Shown here: positions 1-11,468 of the stretch, in pieces | Numbering within the stretch: the stretch's first letter is position 1 | Layout of the letters: each line of letters begins with the position of its first letter | Assembly: GCF_030247195.1 (NCBI RefSeq) | Contig: NC_080670.1 | Location: 161,210,080-161,274,079, forward strand | Direction of reading: 5' to 3' | DNA from: Topomyia yanbarensis | Lineage: Eukaryota > Arthropoda > Insecta > Diptera > Culicidae | DNA length: 64,000 nucleotides | Notes under the pieces: generated by a model | Database searches by the model: none | What the model saw: only the letters and a program-made list of their open reading frames with translations | What the model was told of the DNA's origin: nothing | Program-made: the position numbers and the translations under genes

Positions 1-1500
1 AAAACATCAGTGCTGTGCGTTATCTGATAATAAAACATCATCACCGACGTTGGAGTTCCGCCGCACTCTCATACAAAGAATGTTTATATTCGACATTCCA
101 CAATTCTATTGAGCACAACCAGCCATGGAATAGTTTGGCTAAATAAGAGAGGTATAATTGCATCACTAGGTGGATTAAAACAGGCTTATGAATGAGGTTC
201 TACAGTGCGCCTCCTTCAGATTCATAAATGGCATGCAGCTTCCGAACGCGTCGCGTCTATGGTGACGATAGCTTCAAAACAACGCAGTTAATCGCAACAA
301 CATCCTCCGATAAATCCGCGAAGTACGGTTATTTGTGGTTGCATAAAAATGCACTAATGTCGATGCCTGCGTGAGAGAAAAACCTCCCAGCTCTCCGCCA
401 CGAGCAAGGGTGGGTTATCGCGTGAGAAAATCCTACGCACACTATTACGCCGCGTGTACAACGCGTTGCACAAAAAAAACCCTTTCGATTGTTATTCTGC
501 CAAATGAGAGCGATGATGGGAAAGGCCTTTTGCATCCTTCCTAGCTCCCGGTACGTTACGTTCGAAGTGTTTATAAGGAAAACTCTCTTCTCTCGTCCAT
601 AGACAGGATTCGCTGCTCTCTACGTGTTAGTAAGCACTGTCAAATCCCGTGGAAAACCGAACCGATGATAATATCCTGTTTTGATTATTTTCTTCAAAGT
701 GCTTCGGGCCACCCAAAAGACTCCGATGTGGCAGTGTCTCGTGAAATGTATGAAACAATCGAGACAACCGACTACCGACCGGTTCGGCTGTGATGAATCT
801 TGAAACCGTCATCGTTTGTGGTGGACTACTAGTAGTGGTGGTTGTGATGGTAGCAGGATCCGTTCGTCTGGGGCGACACGGTCGTTTGCTGATATTGGTC
901 CATTTCATTTTATAGTGGATGGCTGTAATGTTACGAAACCTGATAACATCAATCAGGCGTTAAAAGGGTACGGTTTGCTGAGCGAGTTTCGTTCAGCCGC
1001 CATAAATCAGGGCTATCCCGGTCGGAATGCTGGAACCGCTGGGAAATGGGAGATATGGTTTAATGCTTTTTACATTGTTTTAGATATTTTCTTATTAGAC
1101 GATAAATGGTTGAAAGAGTGTCTGATATTTTATTCTGTTTTAATGTGCCCGTAGTAGAGATTCAAGCAAAACTGTTTGGTAAATAAATCATTTTGCCCAA
1201 TGAAAGGACGAACAAAAGTACAGTAAAAACGTTTTATTGGCGTTTAGTGGAAAATTGTTTGAAAACACTTTTTATAGCACCATAAAAGAAAGCATCTAAA
1301 ATCTTTCTACCATTATGATTGTTTCCGCTGCTAATCATTGCGGATTAGCATTGATTTGCAATTTAAATTCACCAAATAGTATTCGAATCCTCGCATCCCT
1401 GTCGCTTGAGCTCGAAGAAGATGGTTGAGGATGCTTTTCACAAACAATACCTACCTAACCATCACCTATCGGATTTCTGCGAAAACCACATCGTAAAAAC
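1..1500. other. non-coding stretch with repeat remnant
   Basis: I see no supported gene here. Open frames are short and have no recognisable domain. At about 151-184 there is a remnant of the dispersed repeat whose end reads 'CACTAGGTGGATTAAAACAGG', also seen at 24.84-24.87 kb, 36.46-36.48 kb and 43.28-43.32 kb. Confidence 0.6.
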
Positions 1501-1548
1501 TGCTGCGATGGTGGAATAAATCATGACCCTGCAGTAGAATGGGGTAAA

Positions 1549-1701
1549 ATGCACAAAAGAATGATTCATTCTTTGACTTTATTTGATTTATTAATTTACA
1601 TTATGATTCTCATGGTATACATTGAAAGAGCTCAGTGCAAGAACGATTCATTCAAAAATAATCAAAGATTGAGACGATTGGATCTTATTAAGTATTTTGG
1701 G
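1549..1701 (+). CDS. possible short first exon with hydrophobic N-terminus
   Basis: The frame opens with ATG and encodes MIHSLTLFDLLIYIMIL and then a basic stretch (RLRRLDLIKYFG). It ends directly before a good donor (GG|GTAAGC, GT at 1702-1703). The hydrophobic segment could be a signal peptide, and the basic stretch could suggest a small secreted precursor. A 27-base candidate exon lies near 1956-1982 between an AG acceptor and GTAAGT, but I could not confirm its phase or any family. AT-rich DNA makes such frames by chance, so this is weak. Confidence 0.15.
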
Positions 1702-2859
1702 GTAAGCATTTTCGTATTGACTTGTAGTCGAAAATTTCCAATTTGTGAGTTTCAACAGATCAATTACTTTTGAAAAAAAAAACATTTTTTTATTTATATA
1801 AACGTGAATCATTGTCTAAAAAGTACCCAGACAGCATTATTATATTTAAAAAAATATATAAAAAGATGCTCTGGTTACAAGCTTACATAAAAATACTATT
1901 TTGCATTTTTCTGAGCTGGACTGTTTTTGCACTAACGCTGTTTATCTGCACAGGTTTTGATTATTCAACTACACAATTACGTAAGTACGTGAAAAGACTT
2001 CTTTCGATACAAACTAGTTTTTCGCAAAGAACCGTACTTTCATACTTACTTCAATCAACAAATAAAATTTGTAAGTTGATTGAATAAAAGTTTCAATCAC
2101 TAGAAACTACGGGAAAGGTGTATTTTACCCAATTTTTCCCTGAACGCTTCCGAACACCACGCCGAAGGAAGGGATCACGAACTTCCCCCCCCCCCCCCGG
2201 ATTGTGAGATCAAATGATTTGAATATTTGTATAGTTAGCTATATTATTCTCGAATACAATCGTGCCATATCGACCGGATAGTACGGTGGATAGCCGCAAG
2301 GCTCTGTTGATTCTGTTGGCACCCAGCGGGGTAATAATGTCACCGAATGTCCCGAAAAAAAAAAGTTTATTGACCCAGATTGGAAGGGATTAAGGCTTCA
2401 CGAAAATAGATCCACCATATCCTTGTCCGTTAGACTTTTCGATTGGCTGGCGCGAGCCAACACCGGAGAAATGATATTTGACATTTGATTGACAGCAGGT
2501 AGGGTAGTGAGTAGCAGATTTCCTCATTAGTTAGTCAGTGGAGCGAAAGATTTTCAAGGTAAATTTAATTAGCAGTCTAAAGCATCAGGTAATGATACAG
2601 TTCGACAGATTTCGCAGTTTAGTGGGGATTGCGTGTCAATAGTGCAGTCAACTAGAATAAGCCGTGGTCAGTGTGAAAGATGTTGATTGGAATGATTTTA
2701 CCGATTGTCTAAACAGAAAACATATTATTATGTTCCTTCAGTTCCGCCACCAACTGTAGTTGCAGGACAATTTGAACTCATCATCGTTCTAAACGTGAAG
2801 ACATATCAATCCTCTGTTTATGCTTCTTTTATTTTTATGAGCATGAGATCTCTGTTAAA
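1702..2859. other. AT-rich non-coding stretch
   Basis: No gene recognised. It contains a run of 14 C residues at 2185-2198, a likely hotspot for sequencing or assembly error, and otherwise AT-rich unique-looking DNA. Confidence 0.5.
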
Positions 2860-3400
2860 CAAGTTTTTATTTGACACTATCTAACCCGAAAAATAAATCC
2901 TACGTGTTTCTTATACTTGAAATCAAGAATAACTCCCAATTCCTCCACGGAAAATTCTCGTTTCATGACAGTTTGCGTCAGTCGTTCGTACCTTATGAAT
3001 ATTTAGAGGTGAAAGAGATAACGGAACACTTTGAAACATTCAATATCTGCACCAGTTAACAAATACAATATGCCTACCTGAATTTGTAATAGAGTAAGTT
3101 GTATCTTCGGAGTTTTTAATTTGATAGTACAGTTTGAAATCATCAGTGGACGAATCATTTTAACATTTAACTACACAATTTAGATCGTTGTGGTAAATTA
3201 AACAAATTAGAGGTGTAAGATGACTGCCCGGAGGAACTACAGAGCTTATCCTGGAAGAACAAATCGTGCTGTTCCCACCGACCGATCAGAAATTACTTAA
3301 AACAATTCACAAAAGAGCTAATATCTACTAAGTCCGTAGATGTTGATCGGTTCGGCATGAGGCCCTGTTGAGATTCTGGTGTGTAGTTGGAGCAATTATT
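2860..3400 (-). pseudogene. non-LTR retrotransposon RT remnant (Jockey/CR1-like)
   Basis: Read on the minus strand, pieces of an RT domain appear in the right order but in shifting frames. First comes a finger-like piece (QGLMPNRSTSTDLVDISSF). Then comes the primer-grip region (VPPGSHLTPLICLIYHNDL, family form VPQGSHLGPL..NDI) and the catalytic box with one D-D pair (DDFKLYYQIKNSED). Last comes the post-catalytic box (VEELGVILDFKYKKHVGFI, family form V+DLGVILD..L.F..H). Between the first and second pieces part of the domain is missing. It is an old, dead fragment inserted opposite to the LOA-type element that follows. The clade is uncertain because only about 180 residues are readable. Confidence 0.7.
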
Positions 3401-3539
3401 ACTAATGAAATCTAAAACGACTTAGATACTGTACATAGTAAAGATATTTCTCTTTAGTTTGAAACAACAGATTTATCACTCATTCGTACGGTGACTCTCA
3501 GAGCGATCAGTCGATCTTTCCAGTCCGCGCAGTGTACAG

Positions 3540-4200
3540 CTATTTTTTCCTCATTTGTGTGTGTGCGTTAACAATTAGTCGACCAGCAGAGCAGTAGCAG
3601 TGTTTCGTTTCTTGCGAGCTGCTTGGATACCGTTACCTAAGATAAGTATCGTTATTAATTTACGTTCCCTTTTCTTAGTTCTCCTACTAACGTGCATTGG
3701 GCAATAGTCCCGTGGAAACATAACTTCCCGGCGAACATAACTTCCTGGCTCAAGGTATATCCAAGCTCGGTCACCGGGCTCTTCGTAATCTTCTTCCGAA
3801 CGAAAGGAAAAAGGTGTTTCTCCATTCGTTTTCGAGCGCTCGATCGAGAGTGTTTATTGCCAGTCCGAGTTGTGTATAGCGACAAATAGTAGTGCTAATC
3901 CGCGTTCAATATTTTTTTCCTTCTTTTGTGTTTCTGTTTCTGAGTACCGTTACCCGGCCAGTGACCAATGAAGCAGTGTTCTTCTAGTGAGCCGTCTGGA
4001 TACCGTTACATACACAAATATTATTGTACGTTTCCCTCTCTTGGTTCTCCTACTAACGTGCACTGGGCAATAGGCCCATGCAAAAATGAATTCCCCTGAC
4101 GGCGGTTCATCTCAAGGTGAGATGGACGTCGAAAGAAAAGTATATCCAAGCTTGGCCACCGGGCCCTTCGTGAACTTCTTCTGGACCAATGATAAAAAGT
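3540..4200 (+). repeat. tandem 5' leader monomers, about 362-bp period
   Basis: The block from about 3540 to 3830 recurs from about 3900 to 4200. Shared landmarks are 'GGATACCGTTAC' at about 3628 and 3990, 'TCTCCTACTAACGTGCA' at about 3680 and 4046, and the ORF1 beginning (YPS..TG.FV.FF) at about 3760 and 4140. The repeat unit therefore contains the promoter/leader plus the first ORF1 codons. Tandem 5' monomers are known for several LINE families and usually carry the internal promoter. The upstream copy lacks a continuing ORF1. Confidence 0.6.
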
Positions 4201-4812
4201 GTTTGAATCTGTTGCAGATTTCTCGAGTTCTAACGGAATGGAATTCAGCCGTGACAGAAATATCGAAAGTTAGCGCTGATAAGCTTCGGGTTGTTGTTAA
4301 CAGTTTAAATCAGGCAAATTATATTGCTGGCTACGGGCCCTTTACGAAGGAGTACAGGGTGTATATTCCAGCTAACAGGGTTGAAGTCTACGGGGTAGTC
4401 TCCGATTCGACTTTGTGTTGCGAGGACCTGCTGAAACATGGGACTGGCTGTTTCAAAGACTCTATGCTTAAGCCAGTGAAGATACTGGAGTGCAAACGTG
4501 CAGCTGACGGGAAGGAAATATACGTCATCTCAGACTCTTATCGGGTTACCTTCGCCGGTTCTGCTCTACCCAATTACCTCATCTTTAACAAGGTTCGTCT
4601 ACCTGTTCGTCTCTTTGTGCCGCGGGTCGTGAACTGTAATAATTTCAAACAATTGGGAAATACAGCCTCCCATTGTAGCAATGAGGCCCGTTGTGGGAAA
4701 TGCGGATGATTCCGCATGGGAAATACGGATGATTCCGCATGATATCCTGGCATGTGCCGCGTACAAACAGCGCGAGAAAAAACTTAAGCGTTCCCTCCAG
4801 GGACGCTCTAAG
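4086..4812 (+). pseudogene. LOA/I-type ORF1 (gag-like) N-terminal part
   Basis: This encodes the nucleic-acid-binding ORF1 protein of the outer LINE. After an N-terminal domain (NYIAGYGPFTKEYRVYIPAN and onward), about residue 185 starts a zinc-knuckle series (C..F.QLG.T..HC....RCGKCG). A 23-bp tandem duplication at 4695-4740 then shifts the frame and creates an early stop at 4707-4709. Beyond it the ORF1 sequence continues in the next frame (ILACAAYKQREKKLKRSL) up to the codons R-S-K at 4804-4812, where a foreign LINE begins. The rest of ORF1 resumes at 6529. Start chosen at ATG 4086. Non-functional. Confidence 0.75.
4695..4740 (+). repeat. 23-bp tandem duplication breaking ORF1
   Basis: The unit at 4695-4717 is repeated at 4718-4740 with a single G-to-A difference. 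As 23 is not a multiple of 3, the extra copy throws ORF1 out of frame inside the zinc-knuckle region. Confidence 0.9.
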
Positions 4813-6528
4813 CTAGTGGTTTTCTATCTTTTTCGTTCCATGTACCCCATTCTGAATATTGTTTACCACCATTACACTCTCTGAAAAAAAAGATTTTCAA
4901 TTGAATAAAACCCATAATTTTCCAATAAGAAACTTGTTCCTGTCCTACTCTCGTAAGAATCTCAATTCTAGTATTTTTAAGTATTTTTCCCGCCAAGTGG
5001 AAGGAGGCTTTAATAACACCAATTCATACAGCCGGTAACGTCCATGACGTCATAAATTACAGGGGAATTTCAATCCTGAGCTGCCTCCCAAAAGTTTTTG
5101 AAAGTATGCTGTTAGATATTCTCTACCCTGCAGTAAAACACATCATCACTACAGATCAGCATGGGTTTGTTAGAAAGCGCTCAACAACGACGAACTTAAT
5201 GAGCTATGTGTCAACGCTGATTGATAAATTAGAGAAACGACAACAAATTGATGCAGTGTATGCAGATTTCTCCAAAGCCTTCGATCGCCTTCCTCATCAG
5301 CTAGCTGTTGAAAAGTTGAGGCGAATCGGATTTCCGGACTGACTGACCAATTGGATCTTCTCGTACCTTACAAACCGCAGTGCATCTGTGCGACTTGGAA
5401 CTGTACTTTCAGACCCATTCGACATCACATCGGGTGTACCTCAAGGGAGTCACCTTGGACCTCTTCTCTTCGTGCTCTTTGTGAATGACATTTGCAGCGA
5501 ATTGACATCGTGTAAGGTGATGTACGCAGATGATCTGAAAATGTATCGCATCATAACAACTCTGGTAGATTGTTGTGCACTTCAGATGGACATAGATAGG
5601 ATCATGAGTTGGTGTGATAGAAACGGAATGACTATAAACATTCAGAAATGCAACATAATTACATTCACACGAATACTCTCGCCAATTACGTTTGAGTATG
5701 CAGTGAACGCTGCCCCAGTAAAACGAGGTTCATCAATCAAGGACCTTGGTGTTATACTTGACCGTAAGCTACGTTTCATCGAACACTTCAATGCAGTAAC
5801 TGCTAAAGCCTATGCAGTACTAGGACTCATCAAACGAAACACCCAAGATTTCAACGACGTCTACTGCCTGAAGGCACTGTACATCAGTCTGGTACGCAGC
5901 ATTCTAGAGTATGGAGTTATCGTTTGGGCCCCGTATCACACCGTACACATTAATCGCATAGAACGGGTTCAAAAGAGCTTCGTCCGGTATGCCCTTCGAC
6001 GGCTTCCCTGGCGAAATCGATTTGAACTACCACCGTATGAGCATCGTTGTGCTCTTATCAACCTGCCTGCGCTTCGAAACAGGAGAGTTTTTCTGCAGCG
6101 ACTTTTTGTGTTCGATCTTCTCGCTGACAACATTGACTGCCTTCTGCTTCTCGCTAAGCTGAACTTCAACGTTCCTGGTAGGTCTCTGCGGAGAATGGAC
6201 TTCTTTCGGCGCTCTACTCATCGCACGCAGTACGGCCAGAATAACCCGGTAGATGTTTGCTGTCAGCTCTTCAATAGCGTTTTTCATCATTTTGACTTTA
6301 ACGTAAGTAGAGAAATGTTCAAATTGAAAATAGGTTTATGTTAGTATAGTATTTCAGTCTGTACGAAAATTTATTAATTCGAAGACAATATATTAATTCA
6401 AATGAAACAATATGTAAAGAAAAAATTCTGAAGGCAATGTTAGGATAACAAGTTTAAATTGATCCCGCATAATTCACTCCCTACAATAGTCGAATTTACC
6501 CCTGTGGGTTGAAAACCACTGTTATAAG
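4813..6528 (+). mobile_element. 5'-truncated CR1/L2/Jockey-like LINE nested in ORF1
   Basis: A 1716-bp LINE fragment in the same orientation as its host. The host codons R-S-K end at 4812, and after 6528 the host reads on in the same frame as R-S-F-A-V-M-L-K. The 4-bp word TAAG at 4809-4812 is repeated at 6525-6528 and is the probable target duplication. The element is truncated at the start of its RT domain and keeps the RT, the C-terminal domain and a roughly 180-bp 3' end. No poly(A) is obvious; the last bases are 'AACCACTGTTATAAG'. Confidence 0.8.
4960..6344 (+). pseudogene. reverse transcriptase of nested CR1/L2/Jockey-like LINE
   Basis: The RT readable frame starts near FPAKWKEALITPIH (about 4987). 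It contains NYRGISILSCLPKVFE, DQHGFVRKRST, catalytic motif A (VYADFSKAFDRLPH), the motif-B region (SGVPQGSHLGPLLFVLFVND), motif C with the catalytic pair (VMYADDLKMY) and the thumb-like segment (IKDLGVILDRKLRF). All three catalytic aspartates are present. One nonsense codon (TGA at 5340-5342, where the family has Trp in FPDWLTNW) splits an otherwise continuous frame; the part from 5388 is open for 318 codons. There is no endonuclease because the copy is 5'-truncated. Confidence 0.85.
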
Positions 6529-6992
6529 CGATCTTTTGCAGTAATGCTTAAGATAGCTACGCCACCAGACTCTACGAACACTATACCATTTTGTCTACTG
6601 ACGAAGGCTACTGTTATGAACCCCAGGAGGAAACATCTTCTGTTGTGCCTAGAAGCAATAGAAAAAGGAGGAACATTTGCTCTCCCAAGCTTGGTCGTAA
6701 AGTCCAGAAGGTGTCATTTCATGGCCCTCCTAAAATAACTACTCAAGGAAGTACTGGTGCAAAACCGAAGCAAGTCGCTCCCGGTATCGGAAACCTGAGC
6801 TCAGAAAAGGAGTTCCCACTACCTCCAGGAACATCAAAAACCCCAAGTGTTGCCATATTTCAGCCAGAGAAAGAAACCAGCGTTGGCTTCATAAATTTCT
6901 CTGACATTGTGGACCGTATTTTTACAGCACTAAATATTTCTGACCCTTTTAAAAGCATCTTGATAAGCTTAGCTAATAAGCTGATAATATGA
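6529..6992 (+). pseudogene. LOA/I-type ORF1 C-terminal part
   Basis: This continues ORF1 after the nested LINE: RSFAVMLKIATPPDSTNTIPF, then a frame change near 6590 into STDEGYCYEPQEE and a basic segment (RSNRKRRNICSPKLGRKVQK). It ends with a short hydrophobic tail and a stop at 6990-6992. The residues directly after the insertion fit the gap left at 4812 without loss or gain. Dead copy. Confidence 0.75.
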
Positions 6993-7016
6993 TAATGATA
7001 AGCTGATTATCCCGAA

Positions 7017-9499
7017 AATCGATTCCTTTAAAATCTTACTAAATAACTTGGAATGCGATGTATTTGCACTATGCGAGACATAGATTACTTCAGAAATCGA
7101 CCTACACTTCCACGAATTTAATATTATTTGTTTGAATCGAAAAGACTCTTACGGAGAGTACTTCTGGGGAACAAAAAGTACTATTCTTTCAATCGAATCG
7201 ACCTCCTCTCGACACCAGGAATTGAAGTTGTCGCTTGCCATACCAGAATTAAATTTGCTTCCATCTACATCCCCCCTGGAGCCTCAGTTAGCTATCGACG
7301 GCTTTACAATATTGCGGAACTCCTCCCCGCACCGAGGCTTAGGTGACTTCAACTCCCACGGAACAGCATGGGGTTGCCTTTATGACGATAATCGATCTAC
7401 CTCAATTCATGAGCTTGGCGACAACTTCGTTGTGACCATTTTGAACACCGGTGAAGTGACACGAATTCCGGCCCCTCCAGCGCGTCCGAGCGCCTTAGAC
7501 CTGTCCCTCTGCTCGATATCGCTGCGGGTAGATTGCATGTGGAAGGTAGTCTCTGATCCCGACGACAGCGACCATCTGCCAATCGTAGTTGATATTGCTA
7601 ACGGTTCAGGGCCACCGAATACAGTCAATGTTTCGTATGACTTCACACGAAATATTGATTGGAAGAGCTACGCGTCCACGATATCTGGAAAAGTAGAGTC
7701 GACGCAAGAGTTTCCTCCGGAGGAAGAGTACGGGTTCCTGGCTGGCCTGCTTCTCAATATCGCGATTTAAGGTCAGACTACACACATACCATACGCAAAC
7801 TCTCGCGGGCGTCCTCCCAACCCATGGTGGGACAAAGAGCGTTCAGACGTGAACGCGGAGAAGGCCACGCTAATGAAGAGTTTGATAAAAGCCAAAAAAA
7901 CGTAGCTACTGGCGCCGGTTCGTTGGTGGGCTAACAAGAGAAACATCGATGAGTACTCTTTGGGATTTACAGCGCTTACGAAACCGAAACAGTACTAAGG
8001 AGAGCGTTGAATTTTCAAACCGTTGGATATTCGATTTTGCCAAGAAAGTTTGTCCGGTTTCCGCCCCGGCACAGAAGATCTACCGCGCCGCGTCTACTCA
8101 CGATAACGTAAACGAAACCCGTTTTCGATGGTGGAGTTCTCCCTTGCTCTCTCGTGATAATAACAATAATAAAGCCCCAGGGCTTGACAGAATCAAATTC
8201 AACTTGTTAGAGAATCTGCCAGTCTCTGCCAAGAGACGCTTATTAAACTTATTTAATAAGTTTCTTGATGATAACATTGCCCCACATGACTGGAGGCAAG
8301 TGAAGGTCATCGCCATCCAAAAACCAAGAAAACAGCCACCAACAACAACTCGTATCGACCGATTGAAATATTGTCCTGTATCCGAAAGCTGTTGGAGAAA
8401 ATTATCTTGTTTCGCCTCGACAATTGGGTTAAAGCAAATGGCTTACTGTCAGATACACAATTTGGTTTCAGCAAAGGCAAAGGGACGAACGACTATGGAC
8501 TATGATAGCAAAGAGCAGATGGCATCAGTGTTCCTAGATATTAAGGGGGCTTGTGATTCAGTTTCGATCAACATTCTTTCAGAGAAGCTGCACCAGCATG
8601 GTCTTTCAGCGACTTTAAATAACTTTTGACTAAACTTGTTGTCGGAAAAGCACATGCATTTTTCGCATGGTGACTTATCGACATCACGATTTAGCTTCAT
8701 GGGCCTTCCCCAGGGCTCATGTCTAAGCCCCCTGTTATACAATTTCTACGTCAACGACATTGACAATTCCTGCACGTTAAGGCAACTTGCAGACGATGGC
8801 GTGGTTTCTGTAACGGGACCCAAAGCTGTCGATCTGCAAGGACCACTACAAAATACCTTGGACAATTTGTATGCTTGGGCTATTAAGCTGAGTATCGAAT
8901 TCTCCACGGAGCAAACTGAGCTAGTTGTATTTCCTAGGACGCGTGAGCCAGCACAACTACAGCTTCTATTAATGGGTCAAACTATAGCTCAGGTCTTCAC
9001 AGTAAAATATCTAGGGGTCTGGTTCGACTCGAAAGGTAGCCACATTTGGTGTCAGAAGTGCCAACAAAGGATCAACTTTCTTTGTAAAATAACTGGAACA
9101 TGGTGGGGTAGACCTAATTAGGTTGTATAAAACAACGATACTGTCGGTAATGGAATACGGATGCTTCTGTTTTCGCTCCGCTGCGAACATTCATTTCATC
9201 AAACTCAGTATCGTTGTTTGCGTATCGCCTTAGGATTCATGCAGTCGACCCATACGATGGGTCTCGAACTCCTGTTGGGTGTTCTCCCGCTGAAAAATCG
9301 ATTTTGGGAACTCTCATATCGATTGATCATTCGTTGCGATATCTTGAACCCGAAGGTGTTTGGAAATTTTGAAAGGCTTACTTACTTGATATTTGATGGG
9401 CAACATTTCGCTTCGTTGAATCTATGCCGAGAAAAGAATTCTCCTCCACTAGACCCGGTCCTAAGCCATTCTCTTCCAGTCACCTTGGACATTGAGTGA
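7017..9499 (+). pseudogene. LOA/I-type ORF2: endonuclease and reverse transcriptase
   Basis: Broken over several frames. At 7017-7600 lies an apurinic-type endonuclease (EEP fold): NNLECDVFALCET, then the GDFNSHGTAWG box (about 7340) and the SDHLPI box (about 7566). At 7640-9120 lies the RT: NKAPGLDRIKFNLLEN, DWRQVKVIAIQKP, motif A (FLDIKGACDSVS), motif B (MGLPQGSCLSPLLYNFYVND) and motif C (QLADDGVVS). The last keeps the D-D pair but has Leu-Ala instead of the usual Tyr/Phe-Ala. The C-terminal part (RCLRIALGFMQSTHTMGLELL) runs to 9499, where the coding sequence breaks at the antisense RTE insertion. Confidence 0.8.
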
Positions 9500-10550
9500 T
9501 TTTAGGTCCTCTTCCACTGCAAACAGCCATCGCGTACGCGGCCTGCCACGGAGTCGTCGGCCTCTTCCCGGTTCTCTACTGAATATTATCTTCGCCTGTC
9601 ATGCTTCCGGCATTCGTGCCACATGACCAGCCCGCCGTTTTTTATTAGCTTGACAATATCCACTCCTTTATATGCTTGGTACAACTCGTGATTCATGCGA
9701 CGCCGCCAGATGCCATTTTCTTCTTTACCGCCGAGTATTGTTCGCAGCACCTTACGTTCGAAGACACCGAACGCTCTACGATCAACTGCCTTTAATGTCC
9801 ACGTTTCGTGGCCGTACAAGGCAACCGGAACCATCAATGTCTTGTACAACGCGAATTTTGTTCTTCGTCTGCATACTACGGAACTTCAGCTGGCTACGAA
9901 GTCCGTAAAAAGCCCTATTTACAGCTGCAAGACGCCTTTTCACCTCGCAGGTAACATCATTATCGCACGTCACTAGAGTTCCAAGGTACACAAATTCGTC
10001 CACTACTTCAAAATTATCACCACCTAACACCACGTCACCACCAACATCACTATTGGACCCACGTATTCTTCCAGCTATCATGTACTTCGTCTTGCTGGTG
10101 TTGATTGTGAGACCAATTCTTGCTGTCTCCCTTTTAAAAGGCACGAATGCCTCTTCCACGGCTCGGCAGTCGATTCCAATGATATCAATGTCGACCGCAA
10201 ATCCTAGGAGCCTATGCGACCGAGTGACAATGGTACCGTTCCTTTGCACACCTGCTCTCCTGATGGCACCTTCAAGAGCAATGTTGAACAGCAAGTTTGA
10301 CAGCGCATCACCCTGCTTCAATCCGTCTAAGGTTACGAAGGACGTCGAAATCTCATCCGCAACCCAAACACTTGATTTCTATCCATCCAGCGTTGCACGA
10401 ATCAGCCTAATCAGTTTCGTCGGAAAACCATGTTCTACTATTATCTGCCATAACTTGTTTCGAAAGGCTTGTTGAGCTCAATTCTCAGATCCGTTTCATA
10501 TCCCTGTACTTTGACTACATGACGCAGAACATTAATCCTTCTTCTTACAA
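9500..10550 (-). mobile_element. RTE-clade LINE fragment nested antisense in ORF2
   Basis: A 5'-truncated RTE element. On the minus strand it starts inside the RT (KQGDALSNLLFNIALEGAIR at about 10315) and runs to its 3' end near 9500. Downstream of motif C it shows FVPFKRETARIGLTINTSKTKY, DEFVYLGTLVT and the RTE hallmark VALYGHETWTLK...FERKVLRTI. The catalytic motif reads FAVDIDII, so the family's Ala-Asp-Asp is altered (A-V-D), which alone would inactivate it. A frameshift occurs near 9800-9850. Host RNase H sequence resumes at about 10560. Exact ends and target duplication were not resolved. Confidence 0.8.
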
Positions 10551-10559
10551 TCCCAACCG

Positions 10560-11468
10560 TGTACATTTCATAAATATTCATACGAATCTACTGTTTTTTT
10601 CGACACATCCATGAAAGACGTGATTTGTGGAATTCCGGACAACATACACCCTCAAGTGGTTCCAAACATTTTTTATAGTAAATTTCTAGAAGTCAACTGC
10701 TCTAAGAGGTTTTATACTAACGGATCAAACCTCGAAGGGTCCATTGGCTTCGGTATTTTCAATCAAAAGTTCACCGCGTCCTATAAAATCAGTGATCCTA
10801 CTTCAGTTTACGCCGCAGAACTAGCTGCTATTCAATAATCCCTTGGCGTTATTGAAACATTCCCCGCAGACCATTAATTCATCGTTTCGGATAGCCTCAG
10901 TCAGTTCCATTGACGCCATTGGCTCGATGAAACATGGAAAGCACTCATCGTATTTTTTGGTTTTAACGAGTAGCTAAGGTGATGTTTATAAAAGACCGAT
11001 TTGCTTTAACGAATTTTGCAGTACTACTCATCAGAGAACCCTCGAAAGTTGGCAAACTTCATGGAGCAACGGTGAACTAAGCTACATTCGATAGTCCCTA
11101 AGGTATTGACGAAATCCTGGTTCAAGGGGATGGATGTGGGTCGTAACTTCATTCGTGTGATGTCCCGACTCATAGCAAACCATTACACGCTCATGGATAG
11201 TGGTATCTGCGCTTGTGGCGACAGCTATCACGACATCGAGCACGTTGTCTGGGCATGCATCGAGTACAGTGGATACCCTACGGGCCCGAGGAAGACCAAC
11301 CAACGTCCCGGTTCGAGATGTACTGGCAAGCCGCGATCTCCTCTATATGTCCCTCGTATACACCTTCCTAAAAACCACCAATATACAAATTTAACTGTCT
11401 CTTTTATTTTTCTTATCATTCTCAGAAGTGTCCTCTTCCGCCTGTACCATACACCCACGATGGTTTGA
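10560..11468 (+). pseudogene. LOA/I-type ORF2 C-terminus: RNase H and zinc motif
   Basis: The reading resumes with FFDTSMKDVICGIPDNIHP, then an RNase H domain: RFYTNGSNLEGSIGFGIF (first acidic position is Asn where the family has Asp) and SVYAAELAAIQ (catalytic Glu). A stop follows at 10836, and later RNase H positions are only fragmentary (SDSLS-like at about 10890). The C-terminal Cys-His motif at about 11205-11260 (CACGDSYHDIEHVVWAC) is the usual end of ORF2 in this group. The Asp-to-Asn change and stops make it inactive. Confidence 0.75.

Noticed and set aside
4086..11468. LOA/I element as a working retrotransposon
   Set aside because: Two insertions, many frameshifts and a changed RNase H catalytic position make it dead.
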